A stretch of DNA of 29,205 nt, from IMG/VR virus record IMGVR_UViG_3300035698_003843, positions 1-29,205 of that record. The stretch is one strand, 5' to 3'. The notes beneath the pieces are model-generated. The model made no database searches and was not told where the DNA came from. It worked only from the letters and a program-made list of their open reading frames with translations. Below are positions 13,107 to 20,851 of the stretch, one piece after another. The position numbers were made by a program, and so were the translations under genes. This stretch comes from a virus. How positions within the stretch are numbered: the first letter of the stretch is position 1; the number at the start of each line of letters is the position of its first letter.

Positions 13107-13472
13107 ATGAAGTACGGTATAATTGGACTTCGTGATTTTAATGGTGAAGTATTCGACAACTTTGAATGTGTTAATTCCGCACTAAACTCTTTTAAACCTA
13201 CTATGACTGGTATTGTATCCGGTGGTGGCAAAGGTGCTGAGAAGCTGGTACAACGTTGGGCTGGCGAACAGTCTGACATTGAATTCAAACTTATACTACC
13301 TAACATAAAACTCCATGGTAAAAAGGACGCGTTCTTAATCCGTAACCTCGACATCTTGAAAGAGTCCGACGAACTTATCATCTTCTGGGATGGTATGAAC
13401 CTAGGCAACATCAAGGCTATAGGTCACGCGATGAAGGATAACATTCGTGTTCATGTTTTACCAGTGAGATAA
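13107..13472 (+). CDS. SLOG/DUF2493 (YspA-like) nucleotide-binding protein, 121 aa
   Basis: The Rossmann-like SLOG pattern is clear: YGIIGLRDF, GIVSGGGKGAEKLVQRWA (residues about 35-52), DAFLIRNLDILKESDELIIFWDG with the RN pair (79-80), and GNIKAIGHA. SLOG domains bind nucleotides or nucleotide-derived ligands; members act in cytokinin-type nucleoside release, DprA and defence-linked sensing. DUF2493 members are common in phages with unknown ligand. Site TGGGGA precedes the ATG. It sits between the winged-helix gene and the HNH endonuclease. Confidence 0.85.
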   Translation: MKYGIIGLRDFNGEVFDNFECVNSALNSFKPTMTGIVSGGGKGAEKLVQRWAGEQSDIEFKLILPNIKLHGKKDAFLIRNLDILKESDELIIFWDGMNLGNIKAIGHAMKDNIRVHVLPVR

Positions 13473-13474
13473 TT

Positions 13475-13936
13475 ATGCCTAAAGTTTATGCTCCGCGTCT
13501 TAGGATTGTCAGAAAGCAGAAAAGAGCCGCCACCGGATGCCTTGAGTGGCAAGGGGACAGGGTTAATGGGTATGGCCGTATACAGGTTGCCCGAAAGAAC
13601 TATCTTGTACATAGGGTGGTGTTGGCACAGCACCATGGTGATATACCCGAAGGTATTAATATTTTGCACACTTGTGATAACCCTTCTTGCAGCAGGATAG
13701 ACCACCTGTATTCGGGCACGCACACAGACAACATGCGAGATAAAGTGCGTAAAGGCAGGCAACGGGGCGCACCTCTAAAAGGAGAGCGTCATCATTTCGC
13801 TAAATTATCTGATACGCAGGTAGGTACCATAAAAAAACTGTACTCTACGGGTAGGTATCTCCACCGTGAACTTGCTTCTATGTTCAAAGTATCTCGTAGG
13901 CATGTAGGGAAAATAATTTCGGGGGAATCACGATGA
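13475..13936 (+). CDS. HNH homing endonuclease with C-terminal HTH, 153 aa
   Basis: CLEWQGDRVNGYGRI and a strand with VHRVVL (H46) lead to the HNH core: ILHTCDNPSCSRIDHLYSGT, with H65, the Asp-Asn pair, H77, and N86 in a following helix. Residues about 105-150 (RHHFAKLSDTQVGTIKKLY... SMFKVSRRHVGKIISG) form the HTH often found at the end of such enzymes. It makes DNA breaks that spread its own gene. Its first residues VYAPRLRI match those of the next gene, so it has probably inserted at or captured that gene's 5' end. The stop overlaps the next start as ATGA. Confidence 0.88.
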   Translation: MPKVYAPRLRIVRKQKRAATGCLEWQGDRVNGYGRIQVARKNYLVHRVVLAQHHGDIPEGINILHTCDNPSCSRIDHLYSGTHTDNMRDKVRKGRQRGAPLKGERHHFAKLSDTQVGTIKKLYSTGRYLHRELASMFKVSRRHVGKIISGESR

Positions 13937-15492
13937 CTGTATACGCACCTAGATTAAGAATATTAATTGACCCAATATATGTAAGTATAGCTAATTTGGG
14001 GGGCAGCTCCACGTATCATAAGTATGTGTCTTTGGTGACTGAGTTAGTAAGTAGAAATCACTACGTTTACTGGTGTGTGCCCGATGCAGAATACGTGCCC
14101 AATGAAATAGAAAACCACCCGAGCGTGGGTATTATCAGAACATCGTCCATACAAGACCAATTCGTTATTGATGGACTAGTAACTGATGACTTCTTCAACC
14201 TATTTAATAGGATTGCGGGGACGTACCACATAGATGTACTAATTACCAGCCGTAACTCACTAGCATTAACGTATAAGCGTACGCTGGAGCCACCACGCTT
14301 CCATGATACGGATAAAGAGTACACGGATAAGGGGTATGGCTTACCTGTGGTACTGCTTGAGGAATTTCCGCAAACAAGAAAGAGACAGCACACCAGCAGA
14401 TCATACTGGCTATCACAATGCCTAGGTTATATATCGTCAGATTTGACAGTGTTCTTATCGGAGCATAATCGGGACGAGGTAGTCGTAGAGATGCAAGACT
14501 ACATAGCCAGCACACAAGTGCAGAAGTGGATGGATAAAACAAAAATATATCCTGCGGGTATTGAGTGTGCCGATTTAGATAAGATATACGACGCAAAACG
14601 CTGGGAGGTGGAAAGCGGCTTTCAGGTACTATGTCTGGGTCGCTTATTCGGGCCAAGTTACATTGAATACGTACCTTGGTTCGATTATTTATTCAAGGGT
14701 GGGTTATCCGATGCGGTATTAACCATATCTTTGTCAGGTGCGTTAAGTGGGCCTATGCGTAAGAAGCTTAAAAGCATTGGGTTCGACTTCGCCAACGTGG
14801 GTAAGCAGTTTATTATACATGAGAACAACCCTCGTGCGAACTTCTTACGTATGCTTCGTAAATTTCATTGCTTTATATGCCCACTATCACATCTAGATCA
14901 CCCTACGGGCATCTTCGAGGCTTTATACATGGGCGTGCCGGGAATACTTCCTATATCGGATTACCAGCAAACCTTTTTCAAGGATTACCCTTTTGTGGTT
15001 AACCCTAAAAAGAAACATGAACTTATAGCAATGCTCACATGGATACGTGAAAACAAAGCGGAAGCTCGGGCTATGATTTTGCCGTGGAGGGACATCATAC
15101 GTGAGAAGTATAATGCGCCTGATACAATCAGCAGCTTAAGTAACGAAATAGAAACCGTGGCTCATACCCACATCGACCGATTCAAAACATCTAAAGGTGT
15201 GGTGGGTTTGGTTAAGGAACTAAAAGGTAAAACTTATTCTTTTGCGGACGTATGCGCCCATTTAAAAAACGAAGGCACTCACGGTGTTAGTATAGGTAAC
15301 TTGGCTATGCGTACTACATTTACGTATGCGCGAAGTGCTATACATCATGCCATGAGATTAGCTGGTTACGTTGATACTTGTGAGACCCCTGAAGAAATCT
15401 TCACTCGTCGGGATGTTCTCGAAAATAAATCTAAAATTAAAACTACAATCAGGAGACGTAAGAATGTTAAGAGTAAAAAAACTAAAAAGTAA
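13933..15492 (+). CDS. GT-B glycosyltransferase with C-terminal extension, 519 aa
   Basis: The nucleotide-sugar binding half has FQVLCLGRLFGPSYIEYV (about residues 232-249) and the donor-site motif HPTGIFEALYMGVPGILP (about 322-339), where Glu binds the sugar nucleotide as in GT4-like enzymes. The N-terminal acceptor half is divergent. After about residue 415 there is an extra region (KTYSFADVCAHLKNEG... YARSAIHHAMRLAGYVD) resembling a helix-turn-helix, then a Lys/Arg tail (RRRKNVKSKKTKK). A DNA-binding-like and basic end would suit DNA glycosylation, though a protein or cell-surface target is possible. It overlaps the ParB-like gene by 29 bases. Confidence 0.82.
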   Translation: MTVYAPRLRILIDPIYVSIANLGGSSTYHKYVSLVTELVSRNHYVYWCVPDAEYVPNEIENHPSVGIIRTSSIQDQFVIDGLVTDDFFNLFNRIAGTYHIDVLITSRNSLALTYKRTLEPPRFHDTDKEYTDKGYGLPVVLLEEFPQTRKRQHTSRSYWLSQCLGYISSDLTVFLSEHNRDEVVVEMQDYIASTQVQKWMDKTKIYPAGIECADLDKIYDAKRWEVESGFQVLCLGRLFGPSYIEYVPWFDYLFKGGLSDAVLTISLSGALSGPMRKKLKSIGFDFANVGKQFIIHENNPRANFLRMLRKFHCFICPLSHLDHPTGIFEALYMGVPGILPISDYQQTFFKDYPFVVNPKKKHELIAMLTWIRENKAEARAMILPWRDIIREKYNAPDTISSLSNEIETVAHTHIDRFKTSKGVVGLVKELKGKTYSFADVCAHLKNEGTHGVSIGNLAMRTTFTYARSAIHHAMRLAGYVDTCETPEEIFTRRDVLENKSKIKTTIRRRKNVKSKKTKK

Positions 15493-16288
15493 GTCAGCGG
15501 GTACTCCTGATTTCAAGATAAAGGAAAAGGTAAGCTCTATGCTTACTATCTACGATGTTCCCATGACTAGTATCTCACTGTCCGAGGATAATCCGAACCA
15601 AGAGGACGATAAAACCTTCGACCAACTGGTAGAAAAGATTAAGACTGATGGCTTTGACGAACCTGTGCATATTATGCCTAACCCTAAGGTTAAAGGTAAG
15701 TACGTTATGGTAAGTGGTGAGCATAGATATAAAGCAGCAAAATATTTAGGCTTCGATAATATACCTGCTGTTATACATTTAGACTGGGATGACAAAAAGC
15801 GTAAGATAGAACTGGTGGCACGTAATATGCTGGGCGGTCAAATGAACCCAGAGAAATTTACAAAGCTATTCAACGATCTTCAGAAGTCGGGGTTATCTAA
15901 GGAGATACTTAAGACTCAAATGGGTTTCACTAAAAAGGATGCATTCGAAAAGGTATACAAAAGCATTGAGGCAGCGGTTACACCAGCGCAGAAGAAAAAG
16001 CTAGGGGAGGCCAAAGAGAATATTAAATCCGTGGACGATTTATCATCTGTGCTAAACACCATATTCAAAGATCATGGAAGTGAGCTGGATAACGGTTTTA
16101 TGGTGTTCTCTTACGGTGGCAAAAATCATCATTATATCCCTGTAGATAAGCAAACGGACAACGTATTAAAATCAATAGAATCACATTGTGCAGAAAAAGG
16201 CTTGGCAGTTGGGGAGTTTTTCCGTACAATGCTAATAGAGAACTTTGTTAAAAAATCTAGCAAACGAAAGCGTAGGATTAAGAAATGA
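15464..16288 (+). CDS. ParB/sulfiredoxin-fold protein, 274 aa
   Basis: AGGAG upstream sets the start at 15464. Residues about 25-125 carry the ParB N-terminal pattern: TIYDVPMTSISLSEDNPNQ, then DQLVEKIKTDGFDEPVHIMP, VMVSGEHRYKAAKYLGFDNI and IPAVIHLDW. GEHRYKA replaces the usual GERRxxA. Helices after it may include an HTH-like part, and the tail is basic (SSKRKRRIKK). Some phage ParB-like proteins have nuclease or CTPase activity; a DNA-partition role is not shown here. It lies directly before the terminase genes and overlaps the next gene by four bases. Confidence 0.82.
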   Translation: MLRVKKLKSKSAGTPDFKIKEKVSSMLTIYDVPMTSISLSEDNPNQEDDKTFDQLVEKIKTDGFDEPVHIMPNPKVKGKYVMVSGEHRYKAAKYLGFDNIPAVIHLDWDDKKRKIELVARNMLGGQMNPEKFTKLFNDLQKSGLSKEILKTQMGFTKKDAFEKVYKSIEAAVTPAQKKKLGEAKENIKSVDDLSSVLNTIFKDHGSELDNGFMVFSYGGKNHHYIPVDKQTDNVLKSIESHCAEKGLAVGEFFRTMLIENFVKKSSKRKRRIKK

Positions 16289-16944
16289 GTTTGAGAAAGC
16301 GCAGTAATAGGACTATCAAGGTGGGTAAGGCAGCTAGCAGGGACAAGCAAGCTGAGTATAAAGCTCGCTCAGAGGATAAAGTGATTCAGGGGCACCCAAG
16401 GTACCTAGCGATCATTGGTGCCCTCAGGGAAGGCTCTACACCCACTAAGGTTGGACGCTGGTTTGCAGTAAACGGTTGGCTTACTGGCTCAGAGAAGAGC
16501 TTTATAGCTAGCCTACAGTCTTTTAGGCGTAGACATGCCTATATAATCGACAGTGTGGACGATACTAGCCTAGATTTCGTGCAGGACGCTAATAGACCTG
16601 ATATGGATATTGAGGTGGAGCTAAACAGGCTCCTACGCGTACAGAAGGAGCGTATCGCCATCGACTTCAAATCTGAGAAGACCATTGGTAAGTTATTCCA
16701 GACTACCCACAAAGAGTTACAGGTGGCTGGGCAGCTAATTGATCTAATGATGAAAAGCAAAGGTGTCGGTACTGGTCACGGTATAGGTAGCGACACTAAC
16801 TTTAATGCAGACTTACCTATTGAGGTAAGAGAACGGCTTCGTGGAATCACGGTAGATGAGACTAAAAGACAGAAGCTGTTCAGCTTAACACAACAATTTG
16901 CGAGTAAAATGGATGACACTAAGGAGAAGGTTAGCACCACATAA
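16285..16944 (+). CDS. Probable terminase small subunit, 219 aa
   Basis: It lies immediately before the large terminase, overlapping the ParB-like gene by ATGA. A basic N-terminus (SLRKRSNRTIKVGK) precedes a likely HTH (YLAIIGALREGSTPTKVGRW), then a segment with aromatic and basic residues, and a long helical region (residues about 110-165) that fits the oligomerisation core of small terminases. The length is typical. The assignment rests on position and layout, not a recognised family signature. The small subunit recognises phage DNA and stimulates packaging. Confidence 0.6.
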   Translation: MSLRKRSNRTIKVGKAASRDKQAEYKARSEDKVIQGHPRYLAIIGALREGSTPTKVGRWFAVNGWLTGSEKSFIASLQSFRRRHAYIIDSVDDTSLDFVQDANRPDMDIEVELNRLLRVQKERIAIDFKSEKTIGKLFQTTHKELQVAGQLIDLMMKSKGVGTGHGIGSDTNFNADLPIEVRERLRGITVDETKRQKLFSLTQQFASKMDDTKEKVSTT

Positions 16945-16960
16945 ACGTCGAACGTCTTTT

Positions 16961-19900
16961 ATGACGGACGATTCATGGGTGCTGTATCAAAAAATACTCG
17001 ACGAAATAGAGGACATAACTGACCCACGGCTACAAGCTCAGTGGGCGGACTCCTTGCAAACGTTTGCACGAACTGGGGAAATGGAATACCTGTTTGATGC
17101 GTGTAGCGATACTCGGGAGCTTGTGGACTTAGACACATTCCTCTTCGACCGCTCATACCTGAATCTAGATGAGAGCTACATATATCCGTCCGTTATAGAT
17201 GCCTGTCACGACCTAGACCACGACAATTACACAGAAGCGGTTCTGAAGGGCGCACTTGGTACTGGAAAAAGCTTAGACGTAGACACTCCTATACCCACCC
17301 CTACTAACTGGAAGGCCATGGGGGACCTTGAAAAAGGCGATATAGTGTTCGACGAGAAAGGAATACCCTGCAATGTTACCGAGGCACATCCTGTTCGTTA
17401 TGACCGTAATTGTTATAAAGTAGAATTTTCTGATGGTAACCATATAATAGCAGACGAGGAGCATTTATGGTTTACGCAGGACAAAAATGACCGTAGATGT
17501 GGGCGTGAAGGTCAGGTAAGAGACACCTTAGAGTTATCTAGAACTGTACAATGTGGCAAGGAGCATAATCATTCTATACCTCTAACTGAACCTATTGAGT
17601 GCTCGCATACGCGGTTACCTATAGCACCTTATGTCCTAGGAGCATGGCTGGGTGACGGGTCGTCTAAGGATGCTAAATTTTTCTGCCATGATGATGATAT
17701 ATCCATAGCCAACACAATAAAGGAATTGGGGTACGATATACAAGAGTGCGACTATCCGTCCGTGCGGCAAGAGGGTAGGTGTCCTACCTATTATATATAC
17801 AGTACCCACGATGGTGTAGGTTTCAACGAGGCTCTTACTTCTTTTGGTTTACAGAAAAAGGGAAAATACATACCTAACGATTATCTCCGCGCGTCGGTTG
17901 CCCAGAGGGTAGAGCTGCTACAGGGATTAATGGACACTGATGGTACGGTGTCTAAGCGGGATAAGTGCTGTGAGTTTGTTACCAAGTCGTTAGTGTTAGC
18001 CGAGGATTTCTTAGAGCTTACGACGTCTCTAAGTTTAAAGCCTAAGATTAGCCCAAAGGTGGTTAAAGGACGTACTTACTATAGGATAACCTTCACGGCG
18101 CACAGAGACAGGCTGGAGGCATTTAAACTACCTAGGAAACAGGGATTATGCCCTACAAGCAACAAGTCTACACGTATGCGCTTATCTAGGTATATCACAG
18201 CGGTAACCAAAGTACCTTCTCGCCCCGTAAGGTGCATATCAGTGGACAGCACTAGTAAGCTATACTTAGCGGGCAAGGCTATGGTACCTACACATAATAC
18301 TACCATAGCAAATATTATGCTTGCCCGTAGTATATATAAAATATCCTGTATGCGTGACCCGCAAACCACATTCGGGGTGCAGTCAAAATCATCCCTAGTA
18401 TTTACCATACAGTCGGTGCGCTTCCAGACAGCCAAGAAAGCTGTATTTGAGGAATTCGGTTCATACCTAGGAAACTCACCTTACTTCACTGAGATATGCC
18501 AGTACGACCCTAAAGTGCAAAGCCAGATGATCTTCCGTAAACAGAACCTGCATATTATGCCTGTGTCGTCGTCTAACACTGGTGTTATTTCTATGAACGT
18601 GCTCGGGGGTATTCTGGATGAGATGAACTTCATGCAGAAAATAGAAAACAGTAAAGCGGGTAGTGCCGATGCTTCAGGTGAGTTCGACCAAGCTAAGAAC
18701 TTATATGATACACTAGCCAGACGTAGGAAATCCCGTTTCACCAAAAAAGGTAAGTTGCCGGGAATACTATTCGTTGTGTCATCGTCTAGGTTCCCTGATG
18801 ACTTTACAGAGACTAAAGCAGCAGAGTCTGAGATGTGCGGTGGTAAAGACCCCGGCATATATGTTTACTCACATTCGCAATGGTCTGCAAAGCCGAGAGA
18901 TACATTTTTGGAGGAAGAGTTCAAGGTACTTATCGGTACTGAGAATTTACGTTCCAAAATAATAGAGGAAGGTGACTACGTTCCTGACGATGCTACTGTC
19001 ATAGATGTACCCATGGATTTCTACAATGAATTCGATAAAGATGTTGAGGGTTCCATTCGTGATTTCGCTGGACTTACTTCATTGGCAACCACGCCATTTA
19101 TTACCAAACGTGACTACATATATCAATGTATGAACGCTGCTGAAAATGCGGGGTACTTTAATGCATTTAACGTAGAGGAAATAGACTTGTCCTTGGGCAT
19201 ACCTAAACCAGTCCTTGATCGCCTACGCTTAGATGTCAATGAGCCACGGGCTTGTCATATTGACTTAGGGCTTACGAAGGATGCGTGTGGTATATCTGTA
19301 GGCCATACGGCTGGCTGGAAGCGTGTAGATCGTCGTGACCCTGAGACTAACGTGCTGCATCAAGATTGGATGCCTGTAATAGCCATTGATTTCGTTTTGC
19401 GGGTTGTTCCTCCACCCGGAGAAGAGATTGAGTTCTCCGATGTACGTCAGCTAATAATAGACCTTAGAGATAAATACGGTTTGCCTATAAAATGGGTAAC
19501 CATGGATGGATTCCAATCTGTAGACAGCCGACAAATATTTAAGAAGCAAAAATTCTTGGTGGACTATTTATCTGTGGAGAAAATTGAGCCGTACCGTACG
19601 CTAAGAGATGCGCTATACGATGTTAGGCTTTTGCTGCCAAAAAATACTATCGTAGCTAAGGAATTAGCCGAGCTTGAGCAGACTACTAAAAATAATAAAA
19701 TCAAGGTAGACCATCGCCCTAACTCTTGTTTTGTTGCGGGGACAGAGCTAGTGGTGGAGGGAAACACTTGTGTAGCTATAGAGGATTTGGTAGGCCGACC
19801 CCCCGCTATAGTACCCAGCTATAATCACACAACAAAAGAGTTTGAGTTAGCTACGGCATTAAATGCACACCTAGCAAAGTATACCTCCGATTTAGTTGAT

Positions 19901-20026
19901 ATAGAGTTAGATAATGGCCGCATCATACGATGTACGCCGGACCATAGGTTCCTTCTTGTAGACGGTAATTATAAGCAGGCGCAGTATCTGACAGAAGATG
20001 ATGAACTTATGTCTTTACAAGTGTAG
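16961..20026 (+). CDS. terL: Terminase large subunit, N-terminal piece with intein and split-intein N-half, 1021 aa
   Basis: The precursor holds extein 1 (103 aa), a complete intein, extein 2 (476 aa), and the N-half of a second intein ending at TAG 20024-20026. Joining exteins 1 and 2 restores a Walker A GALGTGKT; Walker B is GGILDEMNF (near 18607). The nuclease domain begins with HIDLGLTKD, and the second acidic residue is in WVTMDGF. The third acidic motif is on the separate gene at 20738. TerL drives DNA into the prohead by ATP hydrolysis and cuts the concatemer. The start at 16961 has no clear ribosome binding site; 16913 is possible. Mature TerL after both splices would be about 658 aa, a normal size. 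Confidence 0.93.
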   Translation: MTDDSWVLYQKILDEIEDITDPRLQAQWADSLQTFARTGEMEYLFDACSDTRELVDLDTFLFDRSYLNLDESYIYPSVIDACHDLDHDNYTEAVLKGALGTGKSLDVDTPIPTPTNWKAMGDLEKGDIVFDEKGIPCNVTEAHPVRYDRNCYKVEFSDGNHIIADEEHLWFTQDKNDRRCGREGQVRDTLELSRTVQCGKEHNHSIPLTEPIECSHTRLPIAPYVLGAWLGDGSSKDAKFFCHDDDISIANTIKELGYDIQECDYPSVRQEGRCPTYYIYSTHDGVGFNEALTSFGLQKKGKYIPNDYLRASVAQRVELLQGLMDTDGTVSKRDKCCEFVTKSLVLAEDFLELTTSLSLKPKISPKVVKGRTYYRITFTAHRDRLEAFKLPRKQGLCPTSNKSTRMRLSRYITAVTKVPSRPVRCISVDSTSKLYLAGKAMVPTHNTTIANIMLARSIYKISCMRDPQTTFGVQSKSSLVFTIQSVRFQTAKKAVFEEFGSYLGNSPYFTEICQYDPKVQSQMIFRKQNLHIMPVSSSNTGVISMNVLGGILDEMNFMQKIENSKAGSADASGEFDQAKNLYDTLARRRKSRFTKKGKLPGILFVVSSSRFPDDFTETKAAESEMCGGKDPGIYVYSHSQWSAKPRDTFLEEEFKVLIGTENLRSKIIEEGDYVPDDATVIDVPMDFYNEFDKDVEGSIRDFAGLTSLATTPFITKRDYIYQCMNAAENAGYFNAFNVEEIDLSLGIPKPVLDRLRLDVNEPRACHIDLGLTKDACGISVGHTAGWKRVDRRDPETNVLHQDWMPVIAIDFVLRVVPPPGEEIEFSDVRQLIIDLRDKYGLPIKWVTMDGFQSVDSRQIFKKQKFLVDYLSVEKIEPYRTLRDALYDVRLLLPKNTIVAKELAELEQTTKNNKIKVDHRPNSCFVAGTELVVEGNTCVAIEDLVGRPPAIVPSYNHTTKEFELATALNAHLAKYTSDLVDIELDNGRIIRCTPDHRFLLVDGNYKQAQYLTEDDELMSLQV
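17055..17068. repeat. Palindrome TGCAAACGTTTGCA, copy 4
   Basis: Exact copy inside extein 1 of the terminase gene, about 95 bases after the start, reading L-Q-T-F-A. Confidence 0.9.
17270..18298 (+). mobile_element. LAGLIDADG intein in the TerL Walker A motif, 343 aa
   Basis: The intein begins at Ser1 (AGC, 17270) after GALGTGK and ends with VPTHN; the +1 residue is Thr (18299). Splice block A is LDVDTPIPTP with MGDLEKGDIVFDE; block B contains ADEEHLW; blocks F and G are CISVDSTSKLYLAG and PTHN. Homing endonuclease motifs are intact: VLGAWLGDG (about intein residues 122-130) and LLQGLMDTDG (about 215-224), both with the catalytic Asp. It interrupts the ATP-binding loop, so terminase is inactive until cis-splicing. 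Ser1 in place of Cys1 is less common but accepted in the family. Confidence 0.93.
19727..20023 (+). mobile_element. Split intein N-half (IntN), 99 aa, in TerL nuclease domain
   Basis: After KVDHRPNS, the intein starts with Cys1 in CFVAGTELVVEG (block A). Block B is RIIRCTPDHRFLLVDG with the conserved T-x-x-H. It then ends at a stop codon with no endonuclease domain and no C-terminal splice block. The missing blocks are on the gene at 20738. A length of about 100 residues is typical for IntN of natural split inteins. Confidence 0.93.
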
Positions 20027-20060
20027 AGCGGTGGTACATACTGGTAGGCAGGAGGTACTT

Positions 20061-20741
20061 ATGCGTAGATTAAAATTATGTGGTGCGGGGTTGGCGTATG
20101 CCTTAGTTGATGACATAGATTATGCCGAGGTATCTAAGTTTAAATGGTATAATAATTCGTGCGGGTATGCCACTACTACTTTTCATAGAAAAGGGTGTTC
20201 TAGGGGGAATAAAAATAGGAATGTTAATATAAATATGGCGAAAGTAATAGCTGACCGTATGGGTATATATACTCCGTCTACCCCTTTCGTAGACCATATA
20301 GATAGGAATCGGCTTAATAATACTAGGGATAATCTAAGGGCAGTCACCGAGCAGGAGAACTCATGGAACACTGCTCGACAGTATAATTCGTTATCAGGTA
20401 TACGTAAACGGCACGGAAAGTACGAAGTAAGATTGGCTAAAATACGGTACGGTACCTACAGTACCATAGAGTTAGCTCGATTAGTGTACGACAGGGTATC
20501 TTATCATACCAGGGGGAGGTTCGCTTGCTTATACCACCCAGACAGGATGGGGGAGTTACCCTTAGATTTTCCTATAATAAACTTTAATAGCCAGCCCCGT
20601 GTTGCTAGTAAACAATCTAGTATTACGGGGGTAACTTGGTACGCTTCTAGGAGTAGATGGCGTTTAATAATTAAAAATAAGACATTAGGTTATTTCCTAA
20701 CGGAAGAGGAAGCTATTAAATTTAAAGAGAGCATAGTATGA
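20061..20741 (+). CDS. Free-standing HNH endonuclease with AP2-like repeats, between intein halves, 226 aa
   Basis: AGGAGG 7 bases upstream sets the start at 20061. A strand-rich start (YAEVSKFKWYNNSCGYATT) leads to the HNH_3-type core FVDHIDRNRLNNTRDNLRAV with EQENSWN. Two AP2-like DNA-binding segments follow: SGIRKRHGKYEVRLAKIRYG and SSITGVTWYASRSRWRLIIK. It lies exactly between the two halves of the split intein and stops in an ATGA overlap with the IntC gene, so the halves and endonuclease move as one unit. This is the fractured-gene layout known from environmental phage genes, where a free endonuclease separates split-intein genes. Confidence 0.9.
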   Translation: MRRLKLCGAGLAYALVDDIDYAEVSKFKWYNNSCGYATTTFHRKGCSRGNKNRNVNINMAKVIADRMGIYTPSTPFVDHIDRNRLNNTRDNLRAVTEQENSWNTARQYNSLSGIRKRHGKYEVRLAKIRYGTYSTIELARLVYDRVSYHTRGRFACLYHPDRMGELPLDFPIINFNSQPRVASKQSSITGVTWYASRSRWRLIIKNKTLGYFLTEEEAIKFKESIV

Positions 20742-20851
20742 GAGTTGTGTCAGTCACCCACATTAAGTTGGATAGCCCTGTGCCTGTCTATGATATAACA
20801 GTACCGGGTAATGAAAATTTCCAGTTAGCCGCAGGGCCTTTTGTGCATAAT
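20738..20851 (+). mobile_element. Split intein C-half (IntC), 38 aa
   Basis: Block F is VYDITVPGNENFQLAAG and block G FVHN, followed by Ser+1 (TCA, 20852). The penultimate His and terminal Asn needed for cyclisation are present. A length of under 40 residues, starting with its own Met, is typical for IntC of natural split inteins of the gp41-1 kind. Confidence 0.93.

Noticed and set aside
13488-13700. 70-codon + strand frame inside the HNH gene
   Set aside because: Out-of-frame shadow of a clear HNH domain, without a ribosome site.
16898-16960. Longer terminase N-terminus from TTG 16898 or ATG 16913
   Set aside because: The extra residues overlap the small terminase gene, look like a shadow frame, and have no ribosome site; however 16961 also lacks a good site, so the start is not certain.
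18774-18962. 62-codon + strand frame inside the terminase gene
   Set aside because: Shadow of extein 2, which carries recognised terminase motifs.
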